Shown here one piece after another: positions 54,263 to 63,364 of a stretch of DNA of 64,000 bases. The stretch is from Pseudomonadota bacterium. GTDB taxonomy: Bacteria; Pseudomonadota; Alphaproteobacteria; Rhizobiales; Xanthobacteraceae. The stretch lies in assembly GCA_018242205.1 (NCBI GenBank), contig JAFECJ010000003.1, positions 1-64,000 on the forward strand. Direction: 5' to 3'. How positions within the stretch are numbered: position 1 is the first letter of the stretch; every line of letters starts with the position of its first letter. The position numbers and the translations under genes are program-made. The notes under the pieces were generated by a model, which was not told the DNA's origin, did not search any database, and was given only the letters and a program-made list of their open reading frames with translations.

Positions 54263-55269
54263 TGGACGCCATCGTCCTGCCCCGCGCCGGATCGGCCCCT
54301 TCGGCCGCCCCGGCGCAGACCGTGATCGCGGTGAACGGGCTCACCAAGCGCTACGACACGGCCACCGCGGTCGACGGCATCACCTTCAATGTCGGCGCCG
54401 GCGAAATCTTCGGCCTGCTCGGGCCGAACGGCGCCGGCAAGACCACGACCATCCTGATGCTGCTCGGTCTGAGCGACATCAGCGCCGGCACGGCGCGCGT
54501 CTTCGGCCACGATCCGATGCGCGAGCCGCTGCAGGTCAAAAGGCTGATCGGCTATCTGCCGGACACCGTCGGCTTCTACGACAACATGAGCGCCGCCGAT
54601 AACCTGCATTATACCGCGCGGCTGATCGGCATTCCGCGCGCCGAACGCGACAAGAAAATCGCGGCGGCGCTCGAGCGCGTCGGCCTCAAGGATGTCGCCA
54701 ACAAGAAAGTCGGCGCCTTCTCCCGCGGCATGCGGCAGCGGCTCGGCCTCGCCGAGATCGTGATGAAGGAAGCCCGCATCGCCATCCTCGACGAGCCGAC
54801 CAACGGCCTCGATCCGCAGGCGAGCCTCGAACTGCTCGACCTGATCCGTTCGTTCAAGGCGCATGGCATGACGGTGCTGCTGTCGTCGCATCTCCTGGAC
54901 CGCGTGCAGAGCATCTGCGACCGAGTCGCTTTGTTCAACGCCGGCAAGATCGCGCTGATGGGCACCGTCGGCGAACTCGGCGCCCAGGTGCTCGGCGGCG
55001 GCTTTGCCGTCGAGGTCGAAGCCGACGGCGGCGAGCATCTGGCGAAGCGGCTCGCGGCGTTGCCGGGCGTGCGTCAGGTGAGCGAGCCGGCGCCCGGCCG
55101 TTTCCGCATGGTCTGCGATCGCGACCTGCGTGCCGAGGCAGCCGCCGAAGTGGTGGCGGGGAAGGGCAGACTGAAACAGCTGTCCCTCGACCGGCCGAGC
55201 CTGGAGACGATCTACACCCGCTATTTCCAGAGCCACGACAACGCACGGGAGGTGCCACATGCGGCGTGA
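54262..55269 (+). CDS. ABC transporter ATPase, NosF/CcmA-like
   Basis: 335 residues. Walker A 'GPNGAGKTTT', Walker B 'IAILDEPTNGLDP' and H-loop 'LLSSHLLDRVQSI' are intact; the signature reads 'FSRGMRQRLGLA', as in NosF and other ABC-2 type ATPases. The C-terminal 75 residues after the ATPase fold form a DUF4162-like region. It overlaps the NEW3 gene by one base and the permease gene by eleven, so the three act together. NosF belongs to the copper-site maturation system of nitrous oxide reductase, but no nosZ, nosD or nosL is here, so the cargo is open. Confidence 0.9.
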   Translation: MDAIVLPRAGSAPSAAPAQTVIAVNGLTKRYDTATAVDGITFNVGAGEIFGLLGPNGAGKTTTILMLLGLSDISAGTARVFGHDPMREPLQVKRLIGYLPDTVGFYDNMSAADNLHYTARLIGIPRAERDKKIAAALERVGLKDVANKKVGAFSRGMRQRLGLAEIVMKEARIAILDEPTNGLDPQASLELLDLIRSFKAHGMTVLLSSHLLDRVQSICDRVALFNAGKIALMGTVGELGAQVLGGGFAVEVEADGGEHLAKRLAALPGVRQVSEPAPGRFRMVCDRDLRAEAAAEVVAGKGRLKQLSLDRPSLETIYTRYFQSHDNAREVPHAA

Positions 55270-56197
55270 GGGTTCGGCCCTGCGCGGGCTTGGCGTGGTG
55301 ACGCTGAAGGAATTGTCCGACCACATGACCAGCGCGCGCATGCGCGTGCTCGAATGGCTCGTCGTGCTGGTGGCGCTGGCGGCGGTCTATGCCGCCATCA
55401 CCCAGATTCGCGACGTGACAGCGGAGGATCCGTTCCTGTTCCTGCGCCTGTTCACGACGGCGCGCGATCCGCTGCCGTCATTCACGGCTTTCCTCGGCTT
55501 TCTGGTGCCGTTGATGGCGATCGGCCTCGGCTTCGATGCGGTGAACGGCGAGCATTCGCGCCGCACGCTGTCGCGCATCCTGTCGCAGCCGATCTATCGC
55601 GACGCGCTGCTGTTCGGCAAATTCCTGGCCGGCCTCGCGACCTTGTCGGTGAGCCTGATCGTGTTGTGGCTCATCACCATCGGCCTTGGCCTGATCATGC
55701 TCGGCGTGCCGCCCGGCGCCGAGGAGATGGCGCGCGCCTTCATCTTCCTCTTGGTGACCATCGCCTATGCCGGGGTGTGGCTGGCGCTCGCGATGCTGGC
55801 CTCGATCGTGTTCCGCTCGGCGGCGACCGCGGCGCTGGTCACGCTCGGCTTCTGGCTGTTCATCACCTTGATCTGGCCGGCGCTGTCACCGGCGATCGTC
55901 ACCGCCTTCGTGCCGAGCAACGACGAAGCGACCCTGGTGATCGCGGCGCAGTCGCTGGCAAGGTTGTCGCCGTCGACTTTGTACGGCGAGGCGGTGATGG
56001 CAATCCTGCATCCGGCGACGCGCACGCTCGGCCCGGTCTACATCAGCCAGTTGCAGGGCGCGGTGATGGGTTCGCCCTTGTCGCTGTGGAGTAGCGTGAT
56101 GGTGGCCTGGCCGCAGATCGTCGGCCTGATCGCCGCCAGCATCCTCCTGTTTGTCGGTGGCTATGTTGCGTTCCAGCGTCAGGAAGTAAGAGCGTAA
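55259..56197 (+). CDS. ABC-2 type permease, NosY-like
   Basis: 312 residues with six hydrophobic segments (about 28-48, 78-98, 118-142, 148-178, 182-206, 285-305). Opening 'GVVTLKELSDHMTSARMRVL' and 'GLGFDAVNGEHSRRTLSRIL' are the pattern of NosY/ABC2_membrane_2 permeases. Overlaps the ATPase gene by 11 bases. It is the membrane half of the exporter or maturation machine formed with the NEW3 protein. A Rieske protein gene follows 133 bases later. Confidence 0.88.
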   Translation: MRREGSALRGLGVVTLKELSDHMTSARMRVLEWLVVLVALAAVYAAITQIRDVTAEDPFLFLRLFTTARDPLPSFTAFLGFLVPLMAIGLGFDAVNGEHSRRTLSRILSQPIYRDALLFGKFLAGLATLSVSLIVLWLITIGLGLIMLGVPPGAEEMARAFIFLLVTIAYAGVWLALAMLASIVFRSAATAALVTLGFWLFITLIWPALSPAIVTAFVPSNDEATLVIAAQSLARLSPSTLYGEAVMAILHPATRTLGPVYISQLQGAVMGSPLSLWSSVMVAWPQIVGLIAASILLFVGGYVAFQRQEVRA

Positions 56198-56330
56198 GGG
56201 TGTCCAACGCCGTTCGTTCCCGGAGGGAGCGGGAGCGAACGGTGGCACCTGTTGCGGCCGAGCACGGAACGTCGGCGGCGGATTGGCGTTGGTCGTCTGT
56301 GGGGCGAGCCTCAACGAAAAGGCATCGCCA

Positions 56331-56984
56331 ATGACGGCTTCGACATCAAACCCGCAAGCGACTCCCGGCCCGGAAACGACGCGTCGCGATTTTCTCTACA
56401 TTGCCACCGGTGCCGTGGCCGCGGTCGGCGCCGCGGCCACGCTGGTGCCGCTCATCAGCCAGATGGAACCGGACCGCAGCACGATCGCGGCCGGCGCGCC
56501 GATCTCGGTCGATATCAGCCGGATTTCACCCGGCCAGCAGATCCAGGTGTTCTGGCGCTCGCGCCCAATCTTCATCATCAACCGCACGCCGGCGGCGCTG
56601 AAGACCTTGCAGGATCCGAAACTCATCGGCCGGCTGAGCGATCCCGGCTCGGACGAATTGCAGCAGCCGCCTTACGCCAAGAACTGGCACCGCTCGGCCA
56701 AGCCCGAATACGCCGTGCTGGTCGGCATCTGCACGCATCTCGGCTGCATTCCGAAGTTCTACCCGACGCCCGATCCGTCGACGCCGGCGACCGACTGGCT
56801 CGGCGGCTATTTCTGCCCGTGCCATGGCTCGAAATACGATCTCGCCGGCCGTGTGTTCTCTGGCGTACCGGCGCCGTACAATCTGCCAGTGCCGCCTTAT
56901 CGTTTCGAGAACGACCACACCTTGCGCATCGGCGAAAATCCGAGCGGCGTCAGTTTCGATCTCGGCGAGGTGCGGCAGCTTTGA
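56331..56984 (+). CDS. Rieske iron-sulfur protein (PetA-like)
   Basis: 217 residues from the ATG at 56331. Twin-arginine signal/anchor 'TTRRDFLYIATGAVAAVGAA' (residues 16-36), then the Rieske fold with both cluster-binding motifs: C134-T-H136-L-G-C139 and C162-P-C164-H165-G-S. The bc1 Rieske length and 'FWRSRPIFIINRTP' support a cytochrome bc1 type over dioxygenase-type ferredoxins. Oddly, no cytochrome b or c1 gene follows; a hydantoinase is convergent three bases from the stop. It may be a duplicated petA, or serve a partner encoded elsewhere. Confidence 0.87.
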   Translation: MTASTSNPQATPGPETTRRDFLYIATGAVAAVGAAATLVPLISQMEPDRSTIAAGAPISVDISRISPGQQIQVFWRSRPIFIINRTPAALKTLQDPKLIGRLSDPGSDELQQPPYAKNWHRSAKPEYAVLVGICTHLGCIPKFYPTPDPSTPATDWLGGYFCPCHGSKYDLAGRVFSGVPAPYNLPVPPYRFENDHTLRIGENPSGVSFDLGEVRQL

Positions 56985-56987
56985 CGC

Positions 56988-59900
56988 TTACGCCTTCCCG
57001 TATCCGCCCGCCGTCGGCGTCTGAATAATCACCGCTTCGCCGGCATCGATCTCGGTAGCGTCGCAGCCTTGCAGCCGCTCCATGGTGCCGTCCTTGCGGC
57101 GCGCCCAGTTCTCGCCGACCTGACCCGGCTCGCCGCCTTCCAGCCCGAAGGGCGGCACGCGACGGTGACCGGACAGGATGGTGCAATCCATCTTCTCGAG
57201 GAAGCGGATGGTGCGGCGGATGCCGTCGCCGGCATGCCACTTGCCCTTGCCTCCCGAGCCCTTGCGGATGTGAAAGTCCTCGAGCAGCACCGGATAACGG
57301 AATTCAAGAATTTCCGGATCGGTGAGGCGGGTGTTGGTCATGTGCGTGTGCACGGCGTCGGTGCCGTTGAAGCCGGGACCGGCGGGCGAACCCGAGCAGA
57401 TCGTTTCGTAGTACTGATACTGGTCGTTGCCGAAGTTGAGGTTGTTCATGGTGCCTTGGGCGCATGAAAGCGCCTTGAGCGCGCCGAACAGGCAGTTGGT
57501 CACCGCCTGCGACACCTCGACATTGCCGGCGACGACGGCCGCCGGATATTCCGGCGTCAGCATCGATTTCGGCGGCACGATGATGTTGATCGGCCGCAGA
57601 CAGCCGGCATTCATCGGAATATCGTCGGCCACCATCATGCGGAACACGTAGAGCACGGCGGCGCGCGTCACCGGTTCCGGCGCGTTGAAGTTACTCGGCT
57701 GCTGCGGCGAGGTGCCGGTGAAGTCGACCGTCGCCTCGCGCTTCTTCTTGTCGACCGAGATCTTCACCTTGATGACCATGCCCTGGTCCATCGGGTACTC
57801 GAACGACGAGTCGTGGAGGCGGTCGATGACGCGGCGCACGCTTTCGGCCGCGTTGTCCTGCACGTGCTTCATATAGGCCTTGACCACGGGCAGGGTGAAT
57901 TGGTCGACCATCTTGCGCAGCTCGGCGACGCCGCGTTCGTTAGCGGCGATCTGGGCCTTGAGGTCGTTGACGTTCTGGATCGGATTGCGCGCCGGGTATT
58001 TCGCCCCGGTGAGCAGATCCATCAGTTCCTTTTCACGGAACTTGCCGCGATCGACCAGCTTGAAGTTGTCGATATAGACGCCTTCCTGCTCGATATTGGT
58101 GGCGTTCGGCGACATCGAACCGGGCGAGATGCCGCCGACATCGGCGTGGTGGCCGCGTGAGGCGACCCAGAACAGGATGGCCTTCTTCTTGTCGTCGAAC
58201 ACCGGCGTGCAGACGGTGATGTCCGGCAGATGCGTGCCGCCGTTATAGGGCGCGTTGATGGCGTAGACGTCGCCGGGCGCGATCTTGCCCTTGTTGTCGC
58301 GGATGATGGTTTCGACCGAGCGGTCCATCGAGCCGAGATGCACCGGCATATGCGGCGCATTGGCGACCAAAGTGCCGTCGGAGGCAAACACCGCGCAGGA
58401 GAAATCGAGCCGTTCCTTGATGTTCACCGAATAGGCGGTGTTCTGCAGCGACACGCCCATCTGTTCGGCGATCGACATGAACAGGTTGTTGAACACCTCG
58501 AGCATCACCGGATCGGCATGGGTGCCGATGGCGTGAACGCGCTTGAGCTTCTGCTTGCGCGACAGAACGAGGTGATTCTTCGGCGTCAGTTCGGCCTCCC
58601 AGCCGGGCTCGACGACGATGGTCTGGTGCGGTTCGATGATGATGGCCGCGCCCTTGACCTTGGCGCCGATCTTCAACTGATCGCGGGTATAGACTTTCGC
58701 CTCGTGCCAGGCGCCGTTGGAATAGAAGCGCGTGGCCTTGGCCGGCTTCGGAAGTTTCGCCGCCGCGCGACGGGTCGCCTTTTCGTTGAACTTGGCGCCG
58801 CCGCCGATCGCTTCGACCGATACCGCCTCGATGACGAGTTCCTTGTTGCGGTCGATGAAGCCGAAGCGCGCCTTGTGTGCCTTCTCGAAAGCGCGCTGCA
58901 TGGCGGGCAGGGGACCGGATTCGACGATCAGCGCGGTATCGGTGCCGGCGTAACGGATATGGGCGCGCTGGATCACCTTGATCTTGGCGGCGGGCACGCC
59001 CTGGCCGATCACTTCGTCCTTCACCGTCTTGCCGAGCGCGTTGCCCGTCTTCTTCAGCGCGGCGAGCGCCTTCGTGCCAAAGGGCAATTCGATCGCCTGT
59101 TCGCGCGTCGCGCGGATATCGGCGAGTCCCATGCCGTAGGCCGACAGCAGCGACGAGAACGGATGGATCAACACCTTGGTCATGCCGAGTGCATCGGCGA
59201 CGAGGCAGGCGTGCTGGCCACCAGCGCCACCGAAGCAGTTCAGCGCATAGCGCGTCACGTCGTAGCCGCGCTGCACGGAGATCTTCTTGATGGCGTTGGC
59301 CATGTTCTCGACGGCGATCTTAATGAAGCCGTCGGCGATTTCTTCCGGCGACTTGTCGCCGACCTCTGTCGCCATGGCGTTGAAGGACTTTTCAACGGCC
59401 GAGGCGTCGAGCGGCTGGTCCTGCTGCGGGCCGAAGATCTTCGGGAAGAATTCGGGCAGCAGCTTGCCGGTCATCACATTGGCGTCGGTGACCGCGAGCG
59501 GCCCGCCCCGGCGATAACAGGCCGGGCCGGGATTGGCGCCGGCACTATCGGGGCCGACGCGGAAACGCGCGCCATCGTAATGCAGGATCGAGCCGCCGCC
59601 GGCCGCGACCGTATGAATGAGCATCATCGGCGCGCGCATGCGCACGCCGGCGACTTCCGTTTCGAACGCGCGCTCGTACTCGCCATCGAAGTGCGAGACG
59701 TCGGTCGACGTGCCGCCCATGTCGAAGCCGATCAGCCGGTCGAAGCCGGCCTGCTTGCCGGTCTCTGCCATCGACACCACGCCACCGGCCGGACCGGACA
59801 GGATGGCGTCCTTGCCCTGGAACAGTTCGGCGGCGGTGAGGCCGCCCGACGACATCATGAACATCAGCCGCGCACCGGAGGTCCTGGTGTCCAGCGCATC

Positions 59901-60662
59901 GGTGACGCGCGACACGTAGCGGCGCAGGATCGGCGACAGATAGGCATCGACCACGGTGGTGTCGCCACGGCCGACCAGCTTGATCAGCGGCGACACTTCA
60001 TGGCTCACCGACACCTGCGCGAAGCCCATGTCGCGGGCGAGCTTCGCCAGCTTCTTCTCATGCTCGGGAAAACGATAGGCGTGCATCAGCACAATGGCGA
60101 CGGCGTCGATGCCATCCGCTTTGGCGGCTTCAAGCGCGGCGCGGGCTTCGTCGAGATCGGGCTCGCGCTCGACGGTGCCATCGGCGCGCACGCGTTCGTC
60201 GATCTCGGCGACGCGTTCATAGAGCAGTTCGGGCTTGATGATTTCGAGGGCGAAGATCTTCGGCCGCGCCTGATAGCCGATTTTGAGCGCGTCGCGGAAA
60301 CCCTTTGTGATGAGCAGCAGCGTGCGGTCGCCCTTGCGCTCCAAAAGCGCGTTGGTCGCGACCGTGGTGCCCATCTTCACCGCGCCGACGGTCGCCGGCG
60401 GAATCGGGTCGCCATTCTTGAGGCCCAGCAGGTCGCGAATGCCCTGCACGGCGGCGTCGGCGTAGGCTTCCGGGTTTTCACTCAACAGTTTGTGGGCAAC
60501 GAGGCTGCCGTCGGGGCGGCGGCCAACCACATCGGTAAAAGTACCGCCGCGATCGATCCAGAAATCCCAGGTCCCGCCGGCGGTCCGGCGCGCGGTCTGG
60601 CCCGCGCCTTGCTTGGTCTTTTGCTTTTTCGCCGCCTTGGTTGTCGCCGCCCGTTTGGCCAT
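56988..60662 (-). CDS. 5-oxoprolinase-type hydantoinase A/B fusion
   Basis: 1224 residues from the ATG at 60662, which has a strong AAGGAGAT SD at 60668-60675. HyuA half: '[20 protein letters not shown]', '[19 protein letters not shown]', '[20 protein letters not shown]', '[16 protein letters not shown]'. HyuB half from about residue 716: '[19 protein letters not shown]', 'FDFSCA'-type '[17 protein letters not shown]' and '[12 protein letters not shown]'. Length, fusion and motifs are those of ATP-dependent 5-oxoprolinase (OPLAH); a hydantoin- or acetone-carboxylase-like role remains possible. The N-terminal 30 residues are a basic Ala/Lys/Gln tail not part of the fold. Confidence 0.9.
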   Translation of the reverse strand: MAKRAATTKAAKKQKTKQGAGQTARRTAGGTWDFWIDRGGTFTDVVGRRPDGSLVAHKLLSENPEAYADAAVQGIRDLLGLKNGDPIPPATVGAVKMGTTVATNALLERKGDRTLLLITKGFRDALKIGYQARPKIFALEIIKPELLYERVAEIDERVRADGTVEREPDLDEARAALEAAKADGIDAVAIVLMHAYRFPEHEKKLAKLARDMGFAQVSVSHEVSPLIKLVGRGDTTVVDAYLSPILRRYVSRVTDALDTRTSGARLMFMMSSGGLTAAELFQGKDAILSGPAGGVVSMAETGKQAGFDRLIGFDMGGTSTDVSHFDGEYERAFETEVAGVRMRAPMMLIHTVAAGGGSILHYDGARFRVGPDSAGANPGPACYRRGGPLAVTDANVMTGKLLPEFFPKIFGPQQDQPLDASAVEKSFNAMATEVGDKSPEEIADGFIKIAVENMANAIKKISVQRGYDVTRYALNCFGGAGGQHACLVADALGMTKVLIHPFSSLLSAYGMGLADIRATREQAIELPFGTKALAALKKTGNALGKTVKDEVIGQGVPAAKIKVIQRAHIRYAGTDTALIVESGPLPAMQRAFEKAHKARFGFIDRNKELVIEAVSVEAIGGGAKFNEKATRRAAAKLPKPAKATRFYSNGAWHEAKVYTRDQLKIGAKVKGAAIIIEPHQTIVVEPGWEAELTPKNHLVLSRKQKLKRVHAIGTHADPVMLEVFNNLFMSIAEQMGVSLQNTAYSVNIKERLDFSCAVFASDGTLVANAPHMPVHLGSMDRSVETIIRDNKGKIAPGDVYAINAPYNGGTHLPDITVCTPVFDDKKKAILFWVASRGHHADVGGISPGSMSPNATNIEQEGVYIDNFKLVDRGKFREKELMDLLTGAKYPARNPIQNVNDLKAQIAANERGVAELRKMVDQFTLPVVKAYMKHVQDNAAESVRRVIDRLHDSSFEYPMDQGMVIKVKISVDKKKREATVDFTGTSPQQPSNFNAPEPVTRAAVLYVFRMMVADDIPMNAGCLRPINIIVPPKSMLTPEYPAAVVAGNVEVSQAVTNCLFGALKALSCAQGTMNNLNFGNDQYQYYETICSGSPAGPGFNGTDAVHTHMTNTRLTDPEILEFRYPVLLEDFHIRKGSGGKGKWHAGDGIRRTIRFLEKMDCTILSGHRRVPPFGLEGGEPGQVGENWARRKDGTMERLQGCDATEIDAGEAVIIQTPTAGGYGKA

Positions 60663-60704
60663 TGCCGATCTCCTTGCTGGCATGACTAAAACAGAGCGCG
60701 AAAA

Positions 60705-60729
60705 AATCGTCAATAATTCGTTGACAATT
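60705..60729. promoter_or_regulatory. Candidate MarR-type operator
   Basis: Imperfect palindrome with 9-base arms, 'aatcgtcaa' (60705-60713) and 'ttgacaatt' (60721-60729), one mismatch, spaced by 'taattcg'. Lies between the divergent hydantoinase and MarR-like genes, and the right arm contains a -35-like TTGACA. Confidence 0.55.
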
Positions 60730-60774
60730 TATCTGATGCCGGTACGCTTTTCCCAATCTCGCGGGGGAGCTGGG

Positions 60775-61335
60775 ATGACAAGAGCAGGGAGTGCGACAAA
60801 GATCGACCCGGCCAAGGCCGAAGCGGCGTTGACGCTGGGGCCGATCGTGTCGTCGGCGCATCTGGCGACCGGCGCGATGCCGGTCCTGTCCGAACTGGAA
60901 TTCGGTCTTATCCTACTCGACCACGCGTTCGAGCGCTGGATGGTGCGTTGCATCGCCGCGGCCGGCGTGCCCGATTTATCGCCACTCGACGTCCTCGTTT
61001 TGCACACCATCGCGCATCGCGGCCGTGCTAAGCGCGTTGCCGACATCTGTCTCGTGCTCAACATCGAAGATACCCACCTCGTGACCTATTCTCTGAAGAA
61101 GCTCGACGCGCACAAGCTCCTGGTGAGCGGCAAGCGCGGCAGCGAAAAAACCGTCAACCTCACGGCCAAGGGCGAAGATGTCGTGCGACGCTATCGCAAG
61201 ATCCGCGAAGCCCTGCTGGTCCAGTCGGTGAAAAGCGCCGGCATGGATGAAAAGCGGCTTTCCGAAATCGCCACGCTGATGCGTGCTTTGTCGGGCCATT
61301 ACGATCAGGCTGCGCGCGCCGCGGCAAGTTTGTAA
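60775..61335 (+). CDS. MarR-like winged-helix transcriptional regulator
   Basis: 186 residues from the ATG at 60775, preceded by 'ggggagctggg'. The winged-helix segment is visible as 'LSPLDVLVLHTIAHRGRAKR', 'VADICLVLNIEDTHLVTYSL', 'KKLDAHKLLVSGKRGSEKTV', with the wing 'VNLTAKGEDVVRRYRKIREA'. It is divergent from the hydantoinase and followed 97 bases later by the TRAP transporter genes, so it likely controls both. The ligand is probably a substrate or product of the pathway. Confidence 0.82.
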   Translation: MTRAGSATKIDPAKAEAALTLGPIVSSAHLATGAMPVLSELEFGLILLDHAFERWMVRCIAAAGVPDLSPLDVLVLHTIAHRGRAKRVADICLVLNIEDTHLVTYSLKKLDAHKLLVSGKRGSEKTVNLTAKGEDVVRRYRKIREALLVQSVKSAGMDEKRLSEIATLMRALSGHYDQAARAAASL

Positions 61336-61432
61336 CGAGGCAACCGGCGGTGGAGCAAAAGTCTACATCCCGCGCGGTCCGCGCGACTTGCACCGAAACC
61401 GCACCTGCGGCCACTATCAGAACGGAGATCGC

Positions 61433-61981
61433 ATGATCCGTATCGCGCTGGATAAGCTGTATTTGTGGTCGGGATACGCCGCCGGGTTCTTCCTGGTGGC
61501 GATCTTCGCCATCATGATGTTCATGTCGGTCGGCCGCGAGTTCGACGTCAATATCCCGGCCGGCGACGATTTCGCCTCCTGGTGCATGGCGGCGATGGCG
61601 TTTCTCGGCCTCGCTCACACCTTCAAACGCGGCGAGATGATCCGCGTTGGCCTGGTGGTCGAGAAAGTGACCGGGAAAAAGCGCTGGGCAGTGGAATTGA
61701 TCGCGCTCGGCATCGCCACGATCTTCACCGTGTATTTCTCCTGGTTCGCGGTGCGGATGACCTACGACTCCTTCCGCTTCCATGACATGTCGACCGGCGT
61801 CATTTCTGTGCCGCTGTGGATCCCGCAGATCGGCTATAGCGCCGGTCTCGTCATTCTCGCCATCGCGCTGATCGACGAAATGATCCACGTGCTCAAGGGC
61901 AACAAGCCGAGCTACGAGAAAGAGCCGCCGAGTTCGCCCGATGAATTCGTCGAGCGCGTTGCAGCCGGGGGGGCCGGCTGA
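61433..61981 (+). CDS. TRAP transporter small permease (DctQ)
   Basis: 182 residues with four membrane segments (about 12-33, 48-68, 88-108, 130-152). An SD 'cggaga' precedes the ATG at 61433. Family pattern: 'MAFLGLAHTFKRGEMIRV', 'SFRFHDMSTGVISVPLWIPQ' and 'IGYSAGLVILAIALI'. Joins the large permease to form the membrane part of a Na+-driven TRAP system for organic acids. Stop and next start share one base (TGATG). Confidence 0.9.
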   Translation: MIRIALDKLYLWSGYAAGFFLVAIFAIMMFMSVGREFDVNIPAGDDFASWCMAAMAFLGLAHTFKRGEMIRVGLVVEKVTGKKRWAVELIALGIATIFTVYFSWFAVRMTYDSFRFHDMSTGVISVPLWIPQIGYSAGLVILAIALIDEMIHVLKGNKPSYEKEPPSSPDEFVERVAAGGAG

Positions 61982-63294
61982 TGTCGTTGCCCCTGGTCGA
62001 TCTGGCGCTGGTCCTGCTCGCGGCGCTCATCTTCATTCTCGGCAGCGGCGTCTGGATCGCGGTGGCGATCGGCATCGTCGGCTATATCGCCATGAACCTG
62101 TCGGCCAGCGTGCCGGTCGGCTCGGTGCTGGCGACGACAGTGTGGAGTTCGAGTGCGTCGTGGACGCTCGCCGCGCTGCCGCTCTTCATCTGGATGGGCG
62201 AAATCCTGTTCCGCACCCGGCTGTCGGAAGAGATGTTCCGCGGCCTGTCGCCCTGGGTGCAGTGGCTGCCGGGCCGTCTGGTGCATGTGAACGTCGTCGG
62301 CTGCGGCATCTTTGCCGCGGTGTCGGGTTCATCGGCCGCGACCTGCGCCACCATCGGCAAGATCTCGCTGCCGGAGCTGGAAAAGCGCGGCTACGATCCC
62401 GGTCTCGCTCTGGGCTCGCTGGCCGGCTCCGGCACGCTCGGCCTGCTCATACCGCCGTCGATTCCGATGGTGGTCTATGCCGTCACCGCCAACGTCTCGG
62501 TGCTGCAGGTCTTCCTCGCCGGCTTCCTGCCGGGCGTCCTCGTGATGGTTTTGTACTCCGGCTACATCGCCGGCTGGTCGCTGCTCAATCCGTCGAAAGT
62601 GCCGCCGCGCGATCCGCCGCTGCCATTCAAGGAAAAGCTGCGGCAGTCGACCAAGCTGCTGCCGTGCCTGCTCTTGATCCTCGCGGTGTTCTTCGCGCTG
62701 GTGCTCGGTTTCGCCACCGCGACGGAATGCGCCGCCTGGGGCGTGACCGGCTCGCTGATCCTCGCCTGGTGGAGCGGCACGCTGACGCGCAAGACGTTCT
62801 TCGAGAGCGTGATGAGCGCGACGCGGCTCACTTGCATGATCATGTTCATCCTCGCCGGTGCAGCCTTCGCCACGGCGGCGATGGCCTATACCGGCATTCC
62901 GGCGGCGCTGGCGGTCTGGGTCAAGGGTCAGAACCTGACGCCGAGCATGCTCGCGCTGTATCTGTCGATCATGTACATCATCCTCGGCTGCCTGATCGAC
63001 GGCATCTCGATGATCGTGCTGACCGCCGTGGTCGTGCTGCCGATGGTGCAGCAGGCCGGCCTCGACCTGATCTGGTTCGGCATTTACCTGATCATCCATG
63101 TCGAGATGGCGCAGATCACGCCGCCGGTCGGCTTCAACCTGTTCGTGCTGCAAAGCATGAGCGGCAAGGACACGATGACGGTGGCCAAGGCGGCTTTTCC
63201 GTTCTTCATTCTGCTGCTGGCCGCCGTGTTCATCATCACCGAATTCCCGCAAATCGCTCTCGTTCTGCCCCGACTGGCGTTCCCGACCGGCTGA
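61981..63294 (+). CDS. TRAP transporter large permease (DctM)
   Basis: 437 residues with about twelve membrane segments. DctM motifs: 'ALPLFIWMGEILFRTRLSEE', 'AVSGSSAATCATIGKISLPE', 'GSGTLGLLIPPSIPMVVYAV', 'GCLIDGISMIVLTAVVVLP', and 'HVEMAQITPPVGFNLFVLQS' near the C-terminus. Overlaps dctQ by one base, so it is co-translated. Followed after 70 bases by the binding-protein gene. Likely carries carboxylates; pyroglutamate or a hydantoin-related acid is a plausible cargo given the divergent hydantoinase. Confidence 0.93.
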   Translation: MSLPLVDLALVLLAALIFILGSGVWIAVAIGIVGYIAMNLSASVPVGSVLATTVWSSSASWTLAALPLFIWMGEILFRTRLSEEMFRGLSPWVQWLPGRLVHVNVVGCGIFAAVSGSSAATCATIGKISLPELEKRGYDPGLALGSLAGSGTLGLLIPPSIPMVVYAVTANVSVLQVFLAGFLPGVLVMVLYSGYIAGWSLLNPSKVPPRDPPLPFKEKLRQSTKLLPCLLLILAVFFALVLGFATATECAAWGVTGSLILAWWSGTLTRKTFFESVMSATRLTCMIMFILAGAAFATAAMAYTGIPAALAVWVKGQNLTPSMLALYLSIMYIILGCLIDGISMIVLTAVVVLPMVQQAGLDLIWFGIYLIIHVEMAQITPPVGFNLFVLQSMSGKDTMTVAKAAFPFFILLLAAVFIITEFPQIALVLPRLAFPTG

Positions 63295-63364
63295 CGGGGC
63301 TTGCTTTGCCGGGGACGTTTTCTGCTAGGATTTGGACAATCAACAGCAAGGTGTGAGGCAAACA

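Noticed and set aside
54262..56197. A nitrous oxide reductase (nos) operon
   Set aside because: The ABC pair resembles NosF/NosY, but nosZ, nosD, nosL and nosR are absent, so only the transporter family likeness is claimed.
58230..60689. 819-codon open frame on the plus strand opposite the hydantoinase
   Set aside because: Antisense shadow of the 5-oxoprolinase gene, whose catalytic motifs and Shine-Dalgarno are on the minus strand.
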